A stretch of DNA of 13,989 nucleotides from JAWUVP01 sp034112285 (GCA_034112285.1 JAWUVP010000070.1:1-13989), one strand, 5' to 3'. Shown: positions 1 through 8,042, counted from the stretch's first letter. Program-made: numbers and translations. Notes: generated by a model not told the origin, from the sequence alone.

Positions 1-36
1 CGTGAGCGCATAGGGATATCCTTTTAGTGTAAGCTG

Positions 37-1632
37 TTAAACAGCTTGCTTTGCTAAATATTCGTCGTAGCTGCCATTAAAATCGCGCACATCGTCGGCG
101 GTGATTTCAATAATACGTGTAGCAACCGATGACACGAATTCACGGTCATGACTAACAAACACTACTGTGCCATCATATTCTTCTAACGCGGCATTTAACG
201 CTTCAATCGATTCCATATCTAAATGGTTTGTTGGCTCATCAAGCAATAAAACATTGGGCGATTGCAAGGTGAATTTTGCAAATATCACCCGAACTTTTTC
301 ACCACCCGAAAGTTTGCTAATCGGTTTTTTAATATCTTCACCTGAAAACAACATGCGACCTAAAGCGCCGCGCACCAATTGTTCATCGTGCTCTGGCTTT
401 TTGCAAGCATAGAGGTAGTCGTATAACGAAACGTCGTTGGCAAACTCATTGGTGTGGTCTTGTGCAAAATAGCCTAGATCTGCTTGTTCGGCAAATTGAA
501 TCACTGTATTGGGATTGTCGCTTTCAAGTTCTTTCATTAGGCAGCGTAACAAGGTGGTTTTACCAATACCGGTGTCACCAATAATGGCGACTTTTTCGCC
601 GGCTTGAACGGCAAAGTTTACATTTTCAAATAAAGGTTTTTCATCGTAGCCTTTGGTTAAATTTTCAACTACCAAGGCATTACGATGCAATTTCTTCTCT
701 TGGGAAATTTTAATATAAGGTGCTCGGCGGCTTGAGGGACGCATATCTTCTAATTTAATTTTGTCTAATTGCTTGGCACGTGAGGTGGCTTGTTTTGCTT
801 TCGAGGCGTTAGCTGAGAAGCGACGCACAAAGGCCTGTAATTCCTCTATCTGCACTTGCTTTTTATCATTATCGGCCATCATTTGTTGGCGTTTTTGGGT
901 TGATGCCAGCATGAAGTCATCGTAGTTACCAGGGTATAAACGAACTTCGCCGTAGTCTAAATCGGCAATGTTGGTGCAGACGCTATTTAAGAAATGGCGA
1001 TCATGAGAAATAATAACCATGGTCGCTTTGCTTTGGTTTAGCACATCTTCAAGCCAACGAATGGTGTTAATATCCAAGTTATTGGTGGGCTCATCGAGCA
1101 ACAAAATATTCGGTTCGGCAAACAAAACTTGGGCCAATAATACACGCAGTTTCAGTGCGGGAGGCAAGGCGCTCATTAGGCCTAGGTGATAATTTTCGCT
1201 AATGCCCAAGCCCAGCAACAGCTCACCGGCTCTGGCTTCGGATGAATAACCATCTAGCTCAGAATACTGCATTTCTAAGTCAGCCACCTGAATGCCCTCT
1301 TCTTCGCTCATTTCAGGAAGATTATAGATGCGGTTGCGCTCTTTTGCGACATCCCATAACGTACTATGTCCCATAATCACGGTATCTAATACACGCTCAT
1401 TTTCGTAAGCAAATTGGTCTTGGCTTAACACACCAATACGTTCACCTGGCGTAATTGATATTGAGCCACTTTGAGGCGTAACTTTACTAGCCAGCACGTT
1501 CATCAGGCTTGATTTACCCGCACCATTGGCGCCAATTAGGCCATAACGCTTACCATTACTAAATTTGGCGTTGACGTTTTCGAATAAGGGTTTTGTACCG
1601 AATTGGACGGTTACATTTGCAGCGGTTAGCAT
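37..1632 (-). CDS. ybiT: ABC-F family ATPase, YbiT type
   Basis: A 531-residue soluble protein with two ABC ATPase domains and no membrane segment, as in the ABC-F group that acts on the ribosome. The first domain has Walker A GANGAGKS at residues 34-41 and LLLDEPTNNLD near 177-187. The second has Walker A GDTGIGKT at 352-359, signature LSGGE at 441-445 and DEPTNHLD at 465-472. Between them (about 240-320) is the charged helical linker that contacts tRNA in this family. The first signature is degenerate (MSALPPALKLRVLL in place of LSGGE), as I recall for E. coli YbiT, which the protein resembles along its whole length at the usual size. AGAGG lies upstream of the ATG. Family knowledge suggests a role in relieving translational stalls; no resistance role is implied. 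The gene is monocistronic in this window. Confidence 0.93.
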   Translation of the reverse strand: MLTAANVTVQFGTKPLFENVNAKFSNGKRYGLIGANGAGKSSLMNVLASKVTPQSGSISITPGERIGVLSQDQFAYENERVLDTVIMGHSTLWDVAKERNRIYNLPEMSEEEGIQVADLEMQYSELDGYSSEARAGELLLGLGISENYHLGLMSALPPALKLRVLLAQVLFAEPNILLLDEPTNNLDINTIRWLEDVLNQSKATMVIISHDRHFLNSVCTNIADLDYGEVRLYPGNYDDFMLASTQKRQQMMADNDKKQVQIEELQAFVRRFSANASKAKQATSRAKQLDKIKLEDMRPSSRRAPYIKISQEKKLHRNALVVENLTKGYDEKPLFENVNFAVQAGEKVAIIGDTGIGKTTLLRCLMKELESDNPNTVIQFAEQADLGYFAQDHTNEFANDVSLYDYLYACKKPEHDEQLVRGALGRMLFSGEDIKKPISKLSGGEKVRVIFAKFTLQSPNVLLLDEPTNHLDMESIEALNAALEEYDGTVVFVSHDREFVSSVATRIIEITADDVRDFNGSYDEYLAKQAV

Positions 1633-1662
1633 GGGATTTTGCCTCTTGTTAAAAAGTGAGGG

Positions 1663-1690
1663 ATTATAGCGTATTCTGCGTGGTTTGTAA
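1663..1690 (-). promoter_or_regulatory. Probable sigma-70 promoter of ybiT
   Basis: Read on the minus strand, a perfect TATAAT (1663-1668) lies 16 bp from TTACAA (1685-1690). Transcription would start about 25 bp before the ybiT ATG. The -10 is strong and the -35 weak (3 of 6 matches). Confidence 0.55.
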
Positions 1691-1712
1691 TGGGCGCGAT
1701 CAATACTGTGGT

Positions 1713-1745
1713 GTAAAGCAGCTATAGCTGCTATAGCTGCTTTAC
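1713..1745. repeat. Perfect 33-bp palindrome with 1-nt centre
   Basis: GTAAAGCAGCTATAGC is followed by a single T and then its exact reverse complement. The centre also contains a tandem 9-bp repeat, CTATAGCTG twice. It sits about 23 bp upstream of the ybiT -35 box. No T-run follows on either strand, so it does not look like an intrinsic terminator. It could be an operator, a cruciform or a remnant of a small mobile element. Confidence 0.8.
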
Positions 1746-1810
1746 TTATAGCATCATCTTAGAAGGTTTTTTTGAAGGATAAAAAAGACCGCCCCTACAG
1801 AATCATGACT

Positions 1811-1850
1811 CTTACAGGTTATAGTCCAGTCGATGAAAGGACCCTGTAAG
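1811..1850. other. Interrupted stem-loop
   Basis: CTTACAGG (1811-1818) pairs with CCTGTAAG (1843-1850), and GTCC (1824-1827) pairs with GGAC (1839-1842), giving a 12-bp stem with one 5-nt bulge and an 11-nt loop. It lies inside the possible small ORF at 1812-1874. Function is unknown. Confidence 0.45.
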
Positions 1851-1874
1851 TGCACCATAGGCGTTGTATGTCAT
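1812..1874 (-). CDS. Possible 20-residue small ORF
   Basis: The reading frame MTYNAYGALTGSFHRLDYNL ends in TAA and is preceded by GGGAGAG, with GGAGAG ending 6 nt before the ATG, a better ribosome binding site than several real genes here have. It contains a long hairpin (1811-1850) and is followed on the same strand by a T-run (1780s). I do not recognise the peptide. It could be a leader or small protein, a gene remnant, or chance. Only the ribosome binding site supports translation. Confidence 0.22.
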   Translation of the reverse strand: MTYNAYGALTGSFHRLDYNL

Positions 1875-1891
1875 AACTTTCTCTCCCGTAT

Positions 1892-1916
1892 CGACGTTGC
1901 GAGGAGCGTAGCGACG
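1892..1916 (+). repeat. REP-like dispersed element, copy A
   Basis: The core GTTGCGAGGAGCGTAGCGAC is found again, in opposite orientation, at about 11377-11401 with at least 22 bp identical. The unit is imperfectly self-complementary. The sequence resembles the short palindromic intergenic repeats seen in many gammaproteobacteria. It lies between ybiT and fur. Confidence 0.75.
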
Positions 1917-2051
1917 TATTTTTTTCAAATGGACAAATCTAGCAGCAATAGACATTCTCTTACAACTTGACGGGATTTACTGTGCGTACACCCTGGGATA
2001 GCCACGACACATTAGGAATATTTTATTCAATTATTGGATGTATCAGTTATT

Positions 2052-2471
2052 TTATTTTTTGGGGTCGTGGCAATTTTTGCAGATACCATATATTGTTAGG
2101 CTGTGATCTGTCATTTCAAAGTCGTTTTGTTTGGCAATGGCTTCTTGGCGCGATTCTATGATGGGATCGACAAACTCTTCTACTTTGTTGCATTTTACGC
2201 ATACCATGTGGTCATGGTGGCTTTTTTGGTTTAATTCGAATACGGCTCGGTCATCGGCAAAATTGTGGCGAATCACAATGCCGGCGGCTTCAAACTGCGT
2301 CAGCACGCGATAAACCGTGGCTAGGCCTACTTCTTCACCGCTGGCTTTAATGCTGCCATGCACGTCTTCGGCGCTCATGTGAGGTTCGGCGGCAGTTTCT
2401 AGTACTTCTAAGATTTTTAAGCGTGGCACGGTGATTTTTAGGCCGGCTTTTTTTAAATCGTCAGTTTGCAT
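2052..2471 (-). CDS. fur: Ferric uptake regulator Fur
   Basis: A 139-residue protein with the full Fur layout. The N-terminal winged helix (about 1-80) includes the recognition segment GLATVYRVLTQFE. The dimerisation domain carries the metal ligands HHDH at 85-88 and the zinc pairs C91/C94 and C131/C134. It is a cytoplasmic iron-responsive repressor that binds DNA as a dimer when loaded with Fe(II). The ATG is preceded by AGGAG at 5 nt spacing. It is divergent from bamE across 76 bp, an arrangement common in gammaproteobacteria. I see no convincing Fur box in that gap, so autoregulation is not evident here. Zur and PerR share the fold, but the motif spacing and neighbourhood favour Fur. Confidence 0.95.
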   Translation of the reverse strand: MQTDDLKKAGLKITVPRLKILEVLETAAEPHMSAEDVHGSIKASGEEVGLATVYRVLTQFEAAGIVIRHNFADDRAVFELNQKSHHDHMVCVKCNKVEEFVDPIIESRQEAIAKQNDFEMTDHSLTIYGICKNCHDPKK

Positions 2472-2505
2472 GCAATCTCCTGTGGCGTGAGGCGGTAGTT
2501 TTGGT

Positions 2506-2511
2506 TACAAT
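2506..2511 (+). promoter_or_regulatory. Candidate -10 box for bamE
   Basis: TACAAT lies 36 bp before the bamE ATG in the fur-bamE gap. No good -35 is found 16-18 bp upstream, so this is only a candidate. No convincing promoter for fur was found in the same gap. Confidence 0.3.
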
Positions 2512-2547
2512 GCGAGGCATCTAAAGCAACATTATTTAAGGACTCCA

Positions 2548-2877
2548 ATGCGCCGTCTAACTGCTATTTTTCTATTCGCGAGTATACTCTGTCTTGGAGC
2601 TTGCACCAAGTATGTACCTTATTCCAAAGCTGATATACAGCAAGGCAATATTCTTTCACAAGCCCAAGTTAGCCAGCTTAAGCTGGGCATGAGCCAGCAA
2701 GCCGTGATTAAAGTTTTGGGCACGCCAAGTATTAGCCCAGCGTTTAACACGCAGCAATTAACTTATGTGAATATCAACATTCCCGGCAAAGGTGCTAAGA
2801 CAGAAAAACGTTTGATTTTAAGCTTCAAACATGACCGCTTGAGCCGTGCCAACGGTGACTTTAAGACGTCTTTTTAG
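2548..2877 (+). CDS. bamE: Outer-membrane assembly lipoprotein BamE (SmpA/OmlA)
   Basis: A 109-residue lipoprotein. Residues 1-18 form a signal peptide ending in the lipobox LGAC, with lipidated Cys19. The segment LSQAQVSQLKLGMSQQAVIKVLGTP is the hallmark start of the SmpA/OmlA domain and aligns with the BamE fold. It is a small accessory subunit of the BAM complex that inserts beta-barrel proteins into the outer membrane. AAGGA lies 5-6 nt upstream of the ATG. It is divergent from fur, and its last 17 bp overlap the 3' end of rnfH on the other strand. The protein is close to the usual length for this family. BamB of the same complex is encoded about 2.1 kb away in the opposing operon. Confidence 0.95.
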   Translation: MRRLTAIFLFASILCLGACTKYVPYSKADIQQGNILSQAQVSQLKLGMSQQAVIKVLGTPSISPAFNTQQLTYVNINIPGKGAKTEKRLILSFKHDRLSRANGDFKTSF

Positions 2878-3136
2878 CTGCGCGAAGGTGTCTGGCTTCA
2901 ATGGGGCCAATGATTAAAGGGCGATAAATTTCTACTCTATCGCTCTCTTTTAGCACGTCAGTTAGGGCGACAAACTTACCAAAAACTCCCACACGCAATT
3001 GCATCAAATCCAGCTCGGGAAACTCCAATAATAGGCCCGATTGTTCTATCGCTTGCTGTACGGTTGAGTCGTCTTCAATTTCAATATGTTGTAAATTTTG
3101 CGTGTTGGGCGTAGCGTAAATAATTTCAATCAACAT
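2861..3136 (-). CDS. rnfH: RnfH family protein (RatB)
   Basis: A 91-residue protein of the ubiquitin-like RnfH/UPF0125 family. It starts with a beta strand (LIEIIYA) and ends with the family motif region DRVEIYRPLIIGPIEARHLRA, where most relatives have DPKE-R-RA. The role is not settled: it was named from Rnf electron-transport clusters but is usually paired with ratA, as here. The start overlaps the end of ratA by 11 bp and is preceded by GGGGAG inside ratA, which suggests translational coupling. It is the last gene of the long minus-strand operon and ends tail-to-tail with bamE by a 17-bp overlap. The change of DPKE to GPIE in the motif is a mild oddity. Confidence 0.9.
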   Translation of the reverse strand: MLIEIIYATPNTQNLQHIEIEDDSTVQQAIEQSGLLLEFPELDLMQLRVGVFGKFVALTDVLKESDRVEIYRPLIIGPIEARHLRAAKKTS

Positions 3137-3581
3137 TAACTATCTCCCCATGAATTTGGGCGGCACGCTGGCTGAAAGCTTGTATCATTTTATTGGCAAT
3201 ATCGTTGAAAATAGGTGTTAGGGTTTTGCTTAATATATAACTTTTAAAGGTGAAATCAAGTGTAAAGCTAATTTTACAAGCTTCTTCATTTTGGCCTAAT
3301 GGGGCAAATAACCAATCACCTTGCATTTGCTCGAAAGGCCCGTCCGAGAGCTCCATGCTAAGCTTGCTATAAGGCTCCAATGTATTCGAGGTGGCGAAGG
3401 TTTGCTTAAGCAGGCCCTTTTTGATGCTCAAACTGGCCTGCATTTGCTTATCTGATTCACTAAATACTTCACTCGCACTACACCAAGGCAAAAAATCAGG
3501 GTAAGCAGCAACATCGTTTACCAATTCAAACATTTGTTGGCAGGTATATCTTACAATCGCTTCGCGGCTTACTGTACTCAT
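3126..3581 (-). CDS. ratA: RatA, START-like (coenzyme Q-binding/polyketide cyclase fold) protein
   Basis: A 151-residue protein with the family start SREAIVRYTCQQMFELVNDV followed by YPDFLPWC, typical of RatA/Coq10-like proteins. The helix-grip fold ends in a long C-terminal helix (IANKMIQAFSQRAAQIHG). Relatives bind hydrophobic ligands such as quinones. In E. coli RatA has been reported to interfere with 50S-30S joining, which is why it is called a toxin, though it is widely conserved as a housekeeping gene. It lies 9 bp after der and overlaps rnfH by 11 bp. In many gammaproteobacteria the ratA-rnfH pair is divergent from smpB. Here smpB is absent and der takes that side. Confidence 0.92.
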   Translation of the reverse strand: MSTVSREAIVRYTCQQMFELVNDVAAYPDFLPWCSASEVFSESDKQMQASLSIKKGLLKQTFATSNTLEPYSKLSMELSDGPFEQMQGDWLFAPLGQNEEACKISFTLDFTFKSYILSKTLTPIFNDIANKMIQAFSQRAAQIHGEIVNVD

Positions 3582-3590
3582 AGCTTAAAC

Positions 3591-4985
3591 TTACTTATGC
3601 TTAAATTTGCGTTTAGCCCGGCGACGTTTCTCTTCTTGGCGCGGCGATAATTTATTACGCAAGCCAGCAAAAGGATTCTCCGAGGTTTTAAAAACTAAGC
3701 GCAGCGGTGTGCCCACTAATTTTAAAGCTTTACGGTAATAATTGACTAAATAGCGTTGGTAACTTTTCGGTAGGCGATCGGTTTGATTACCATGAATCAC
3801 AATAATCGGCGGATTATGCCCACCTGGATTAGCGTATCGCAATTTAATGCTACGGCCACGCGCTAATGGCGGGGGATTTGCTCTAACCGCAAGCATTAAG
3901 AACTCGGTCAACTCTGAGGTGCTTAATGGCTGCATTGCAGAATCATAGGCTTTATTAATTAGAGGAAATAATTCACCCACGCCGGTGCCATGTAAGGCTG
4001 AAATAAAACGTAGCTCGGCGAAATCAACAAAAGCTAAACGGCGCTCAATTTCGGATTTAATATCATCTTTATGTTCTTGCTCAAGGCCATCCCATTTGTT
4101 TAAGCCCAATACCAATGAGCGCCCAGCATCTAGAATAAAGCCTAGAAGGCTTAAGTCTTGATCACTAATGTTTTCGCAAGCGTCAATAATAAATAATACC
4201 ACGTTAGCAGATTCAATCGCTTGCAACGCTTTCACCACAGAAAATTTCTCAACAGTTTCCGTTATTTTGCCGCGTCGGCGAATACCTGCGGTATCAATTA
4301 GCGTGTATTTTTGCCCATGACGTTCAAAAGGAATTTCAATGCTGTCTCGTGTGGTGCCGGCTTGATCATAAACAATCACCCGCTCTTCACCCAGCATCCT
4401 ATTTACCAGTGTCGATTTGCCCACATTGGGTTTACCAATAATCGCCACTTTAATGCCGGCTTCTTCAAGGTTTTCTTCGGTTTCAACTTGTTCTGGGAAA
4501 TCTTCGCAGATCATTTCCATCAACGACGTTACACCACGGCCATGTGAGGCCGCAATGCTGTAAGGCTCTGTTAATAAGCCAAGCGCGTAAAATTCACTGC
4601 TCGCAATCTCGGCATCAATACCATCAGTTTTGTTAACGATGAGATAAATGGTTTTATTTAATAGACGTAGGTAATGCGCAATTTGCTCATCGGCGGCGCA
4701 CATGCCACTGCGACCATCGACCACAAATAAAATCACATCAGATTCGGCCATTGCTAATTTTGATTGATCCGTCATGGGCGAATCAATGCCCTCTTCACCT
4801 TCACCAATGCCGCCGGTATCAATCACGATGTAAGGTTTTGGCCCAAGCTTACCCGAGCCGTATTGACGGTCACGCGTAACGCCGGGTAAATTAACCACCA
4901 AGGCATCACGGCTTTTTGTTAAGCGATTAAATAAAGTAGATTTGCCAACATTAGGTCGCCCGACAATGGCGATGACTGGCAACAT
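3591..4985 (-). CDS. der: Ribosome biogenesis GTPase Der (EngA)
   Basis: A 464-residue protein with tandem GTPase domains. Domain 1 has GRPNVGKS at 9-16, DTGG at 56-59 and NKTD at 118-121. Domain 2 has GKPNVGKS at 184-191, DTAG at 231-234 and NKWD at 296-299. The C-terminal KH-like domain (about 350-450) ends in a basic tail rich in Arg and Lys, typical of Der. It is essential for late 50S subunit maturation. The start ATG overlaps the bamB stop by one base (TAATG), so translation is probably coupled. The bamB-der pairing is conserved in gammaproteobacteria. Length and all motifs are intact. Confidence 0.97.
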   Translation of the reverse strand: MLPVIAIVGRPNVGKSTLFNRLTKSRDALVVNLPGVTRDRQYGSGKLGPKPYIVIDTGGIGEGEEGIDSPMTDQSKLAMAESDVILFVVDGRSGMCAADEQIAHYLRLLNKTIYLIVNKTDGIDAEIASSEFYALGLLTEPYSIAASHGRGVTSLMEMICEDFPEQVETEENLEEAGIKVAIIGKPNVGKSTLVNRMLGEERVIVYDQAGTTRDSIEIPFERHGQKYTLIDTAGIRRRGKITETVEKFSVVKALQAIESANVVLFIIDACENISDQDLSLLGFILDAGRSLVLGLNKWDGLEQEHKDDIKSEIERRLAFVDFAELRFISALHGTGVGELFPLINKAYDSAMQPLSTSELTEFLMLAVRANPPPLARGRSIKLRYANPGGHNPPIIVIHGNQTDRLPKSYQRYLVNYYRKALKLVGTPLRLVFKTSENPFAGLRNKLSPRQEEKRRRAKRKFKHK

Positions 4986-6124
4986 TAGTAGCTATACGCC
5001 GCTAAATCGCCAGACACATCTAATACATAAATAGTATGACCGGCAACAATTGGCGCTGCTTGTATCGCTTTACTGCTCAAATGTTCACGTGCTACAAAAC
5101 TCCCATCAGCGGTAGAGAGCCAATGCACGTAACCTTCGCTATCTCCCATAACCACATTTTGGCCCACTAAGGCTGGCGCGGTTAAGGTGCGTGCTTGCAT
5201 ACGTTTTTGTCGCCAAGCCACCTCGCCCGTATCTTGCTGAAATTTCCAAACATTGCTTTTAGCATCGGTGGCATAAACGGCATTGTTTGATAACGCAATC
5301 CCGGTATAGGCCGACAATTTATGGTTCCAAATAATTTGCCCGCTATCCACTTCTAGTGCAGCAATATTGCCTTGATAACTAGCGGCATAAATAACACCAT
5401 TACTCACTTTAGGTGAGGCTGTAATATCAACCATACGCTGCACCGCAAAGCTACCTTCTGGCGTGGCAATCGCTTGCTGCCATAATAAAGTGCCGCTTCG
5501 TAAACTAAGCGCTGAAATTTTGCCATCGGCAAAGCCAATAATCACTTTATCGCCTTCAATAACAGGCTGGCTGCCACCGCGTAAAATTATTTGCGGGGCT
5601 TGTTCGGCATTGTATCGCCACAGCTGTTTGCCATTATTGGTTCGTAGAGCAATAACAGTGTCGTTAACCGTTTTGGCTACTACGGTGCGACGGCCAATGG
5701 CCACTAAACCAATAACTTGATTGCCTACATTTTGCTGCCACAACACCGTGCCATTATTTGCATTCACGGCAACTAAGCTTCCATCTTCAGTGGCCACAAT
5801 CGCCATTTGATGTGCAACACTCACGCCGCTAATAAGGCTTTGGTTCAAATCTTTTTGCCAAAGTTGTTTGCCCGTCTGCGCATCGGTGGCAGTTAGCTCA
5901 CCGTTATAGCTTGCGGTGTAAATCACCTTAGCTTGTTGACCTAAGGTTAAATTCAAATAGTGCTTGTCGGTGCCGCCCACAGAGCTAGACCACAATTTTG
6001 TTAATTGAATCTTTGGCGTAAACTCAACCAAAGGCGATGGTTTTTCCAAATTATCGGAACTGGCACAGGCACTCAGTAGGGCCACACAGCTGATAAGACA
6101 TAAAAATTGACTGATAACGCGCAT
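4985..6124 (-). CDS. bamB: Outer-membrane assembly lipoprotein BamB (YfgL)
   Basis: A 379-residue lipoprotein. A signal peptide of 19 residues ends in LSAC, with Cys20 as the lipid anchor. The rest is an eight-bladed PQQ-type beta-propeller: repeats of the form DAQTGKQLWQ, NANNGTVLWQ, RTNNGKQLWR, SLRSGTLLWQ, EVDSGQIIWN and QDTGEVAWR are spaced along the chain. It scaffolds BamA in the BAM complex on the periplasmic face of the outer membrane. AAGGA, overlapping the yfgM stop region, precedes the ATG. yfgM lies 8 bp upstream and der follows with a 1-bp overlap, the standard arrangement. Length is close to that of E. coli BamB (about 390). Confidence 0.96.
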   Translation of the reverse strand: MRVISQFLCLISCVALLSACASSDNLEKPSPLVEFTPKIQLTKLWSSSVGGTDKHYLNLTLGQQAKVIYTASYNGELTATDAQTGKQLWQKDLNQSLISGVSVAHQMAIVATEDGSLVAVNANNGTVLWQQNVGNQVIGLVAIGRRTVVAKTVNDTVIALRTNNGKQLWRYNAEQAPQIILRGGSQPVIEGDKVIIGFADGKISALSLRSGTLLWQQAIATPEGSFAVQRMVDITASPKVSNGVIYAASYQGNIAALEVDSGQIIWNHKLSAYTGIALSNNAVYATDAKSNVWKFQQDTGEVAWRQKRMQARTLTAPALVGQNVVMGDSEGYVHWLSTADGSFVAREHLSSKAIQAAPIVAGHTIYVLDVSGDLAAYSY

Positions 6125-6132
6125 AATAATCC

Positions 6133-6762
6133 TTAGGCTTTGATACTATAAAGTTGCATTTGAATGTAGGCATACAGAGGTGAATCTTTTTTCGCCGCTG
6201 TTAACGCCGCTTGATAAGCTTGCTTCGCTTTTACCGGTTGTTTTAAACTGAGGTAAGCTTCACCTTTGGTGGCTTCAGCTTGGGCTTGCATTTCAGGCAG
6301 TTGAACAGTTTGTAACAGCGTTAACGCTTGTGCCGGTTTTTTACTGGCAATTAACACCCGCGCCAAACGTAGTTGCGCAATGCTTTTAAAGCTTTCGTCT
6401 TGTGCATGGCCTGCAGCCCAAGTTAATTGGGTAATCGCCAACGGTAAGTTATTGTCTAATACGGCTTGTTTTGCATAAATCATAGCGGCCATGCTGGCAT
6501 AGGGTGAGCTGCTATAGTTTTGCATTAAATCACTGGCTAAGGCTTCAACCTGAGGACCTTTATGTGTTGCGGCGGCATCAAGTAACCCCACATAAGTGGC
6601 AGAAGCTTGGCCGGCAATTTTAGCATCATGACGGTGCCAGTATTGTCTTCCAACAATAGCGACCACTATTAATAAGATAACAATGCTAATTATGTTACCG
6701 TATTTATCCCATATGCGCTTAACACGCTCGCCTGCTTCGTGATTATTTTCAATGTAATCCAT
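6133..6762 (-). CDS. yfgM: YfgM-type membrane-anchored TPR protein
   Basis: A 209-residue protein with a short cytoplasmic N-terminus, one membrane segment at about 22-38 (rich in Ile and Val), and a periplasmic helical TPR-like region made of A/L/Q-rich helices. This matches YfgM, which associates with PpiD and the Sec translocon and helps pass proteins to periplasmic chaperones. It begins directly after the hisS stop (TAA then ATG, no gap), with AAGGAA 6 nt upstream inside hisS. It lies 8 bp before bamB. Its place between hisS and bamB is highly conserved and supports the call more strongly than the sequence alone. Confidence 0.92.
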   Translation of the reverse strand: MDYIENNHEAGERVKRIWDKYGNIISIVILLIVVAIVGRQYWHRHDAKIAGQASATYVGLLDAAATHKGPQVEALASDLMQNYSSSPYASMAAMIYAKQAVLDNNLPLAITQLTWAAGHAQDESFKSIAQLRLARVLIASKKPAQALTLLQTVQLPEMQAQAEATKGEAYLSLKQPVKAKQAYQAALTAAKKDSPLYAYIQMQLYSIKA

Positions 6763-8040
6763 TTATTGTTCCTTAGTAAATATGCTGGTTAATAATTTCA
6801 CCAGTTCGTCTTGCGCTACCGTCTGCGGCATAGCTTTTTGACGTAGTGGTTTTAAAGTAATCGTGTTTTGCGCCAATTCATCTTCGCCTAAAATTAACAC
6901 GTATTGTGCACCCGATTTGTCCGCTTTTTTCATTTGCGATTTAAAACTCCCCGCACCACAGTGTGTAAGCAGTTTTAAGTTTGGACAATTACGACGAACA
7001 CTTTGGCTTAATAGTAAAGCTTGGCTGCGTGCCTCTACATCACTAATAAAATAGACATCCGGCAAAGCTTCAAGCTTTAAACCTTGCGCTTCAAGTAAGA
7101 GTAAAATACGCTCCATGCCCATAGCAAAGCCAACCGCAGGTGTGTCTGCACCGCCAATTTGGGAAACTAATGCATCATAACGTCCACCGGCGCATAAGGT
7201 GCCTTGTGCACCTAAGTCGTTGGTTATCCATTCAAATACCAGGTGACAGTAATAATCAATGCCGCGCACTAAGCGTGGGTTGATAATGTATGGAATTTTG
7301 GCGGCCTCTAATGCCGTGCAAATTTGTTCAAACTGCGCGCTTGATTCATCGCTCAAGCTTTCACTGATGCTTGGGGCATTAGCTATCAACTCGTTTAAGG
7401 CAGGGTTTTTTGAGTCTAAAATTCTTAAGGGATTCTTTTTCTCTAAGCGGCGCACGCTATCTTCATCTAACGCGGCTTTGTGCTCGGTAAAGTATTCTAT
7501 TAATCGTTGCGTGTATTGCTCGCGTTCAGCAAACGAGCCTAGGCTGTTTATTTCCAGCCGAACAGAATCAGCCAACCCTAAGTTTTGCCATAATTGCCAG
7601 GTTAAATACAGTAATTCGGTATCAATATCGGGGCCGGACATGCCAACGGCTTCCATACCAATTTGATAAAATTGGCGATAACGGCCTTTCTGCGGGCGTT
7701 CATGCCGAAAGATAGGCCCCATGTACCATAAACGTTGAATTTGATTATAGAACAAGCCATTTTCAATGCCGGCACGAATGGTGCCCGCCGTGCCCTCTGG
7801 GCGCAGGGTGAGTGAATCACCATTACGATCGTCAAAAGTATAGGTCTCTTTTTCAACAATATCTGTGGCTTCACCGAGACGGTAAAATAATTGCGTGCTC
7901 TCAACAAGGGGCGTGCGAATTTCACGATAACAATAACTGTCTGCTAAACGGCGAAAGTGTGTAAAAAGGTAATCCCAATAAACAATATCGTCTGGCAAAA
8001 TGTCATTCATGCCACGGATAGCGGTTAACTTTGTAGCCAT
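6763..8040 (-). CDS. hisS: Histidyl-tRNA synthetase
   Basis: A 425-residue class II aminoacyl-tRNA synthetase that charges tRNA-His in the cytoplasm. Motif 2 region: LRPEGTAG at 79-86 and FRHERPQKGRYRQF at 111-124. The histidine-specific motif LVRGIDYY lies at 257-264, with catalytic Arg259. Motif 3 is GFAMGMERI at 304-312. The C-terminal 100 residues form the anticodon-binding alpha/beta domain. Length matches E. coli HisS (424). It starts 2 bp after rodZ and abuts yfgM. In many relatives ispG lies directly before hisS; here rodZ takes that place. Confidence 0.97.
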   Translation of the reverse strand: MATKLTAIRGMNDILPDDIVYWDYLFTHFRRLADSYCYREIRTPLVESTQLFYRLGEATDIVEKETYTFDDRNGDSLTLRPEGTAGTIRAGIENGLFYNQIQRLWYMGPIFRHERPQKGRYRQFYQIGMEAVGMSGPDIDTELLYLTWQLWQNLGLADSVRLEINSLGSFAEREQYTQRLIEYFTEHKAALDEDSVRRLEKKNPLRILDSKNPALNELIANAPSISESLSDESSAQFEQICTALEAAKIPYIINPRLVRGIDYYCHLVFEWITNDLGAQGTLCAGGRYDALVSQIGGADTPAVGFAMGMERILLLLEAQGLKLEALPDVYFISDVEARSQALLLSQSVRRNCPNLKLLTHCGAGSFKSQMKKADKSGAQYVLILGEDELAQNTITLKPLRQKAMPQTVAQDELVKLLTSIFTKEQ

Positions 8041-8042
8041 GA

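Noticed and set aside
31..47. AAGCTGTT/AACAGCTT hairpin over the ybiT stop codon
   Set aside because: The loop would be a single base and no T-run follows, so it is not supported as a terminator.
2001..2071. GCCACGAC with GTCGTGGC inverted 8-bp pair around the fur stop
   Set aside because: The arms are 55 bp apart and short, and one lies in the fur coding region. Chance is likely and there is no T-run.
1967..2161. Plus-strand open frame of 64 codons at the fur 3' end
   Set aside because: More than half of it lies opposite fur, it has no recognisable domain, and no ribosome binding site was seen.
2472..2547. Fur box in the fur-bamE gap
   Set aside because: No 19-bp GATAATGATAATCATTATC-like site was seen by eye in the gap.
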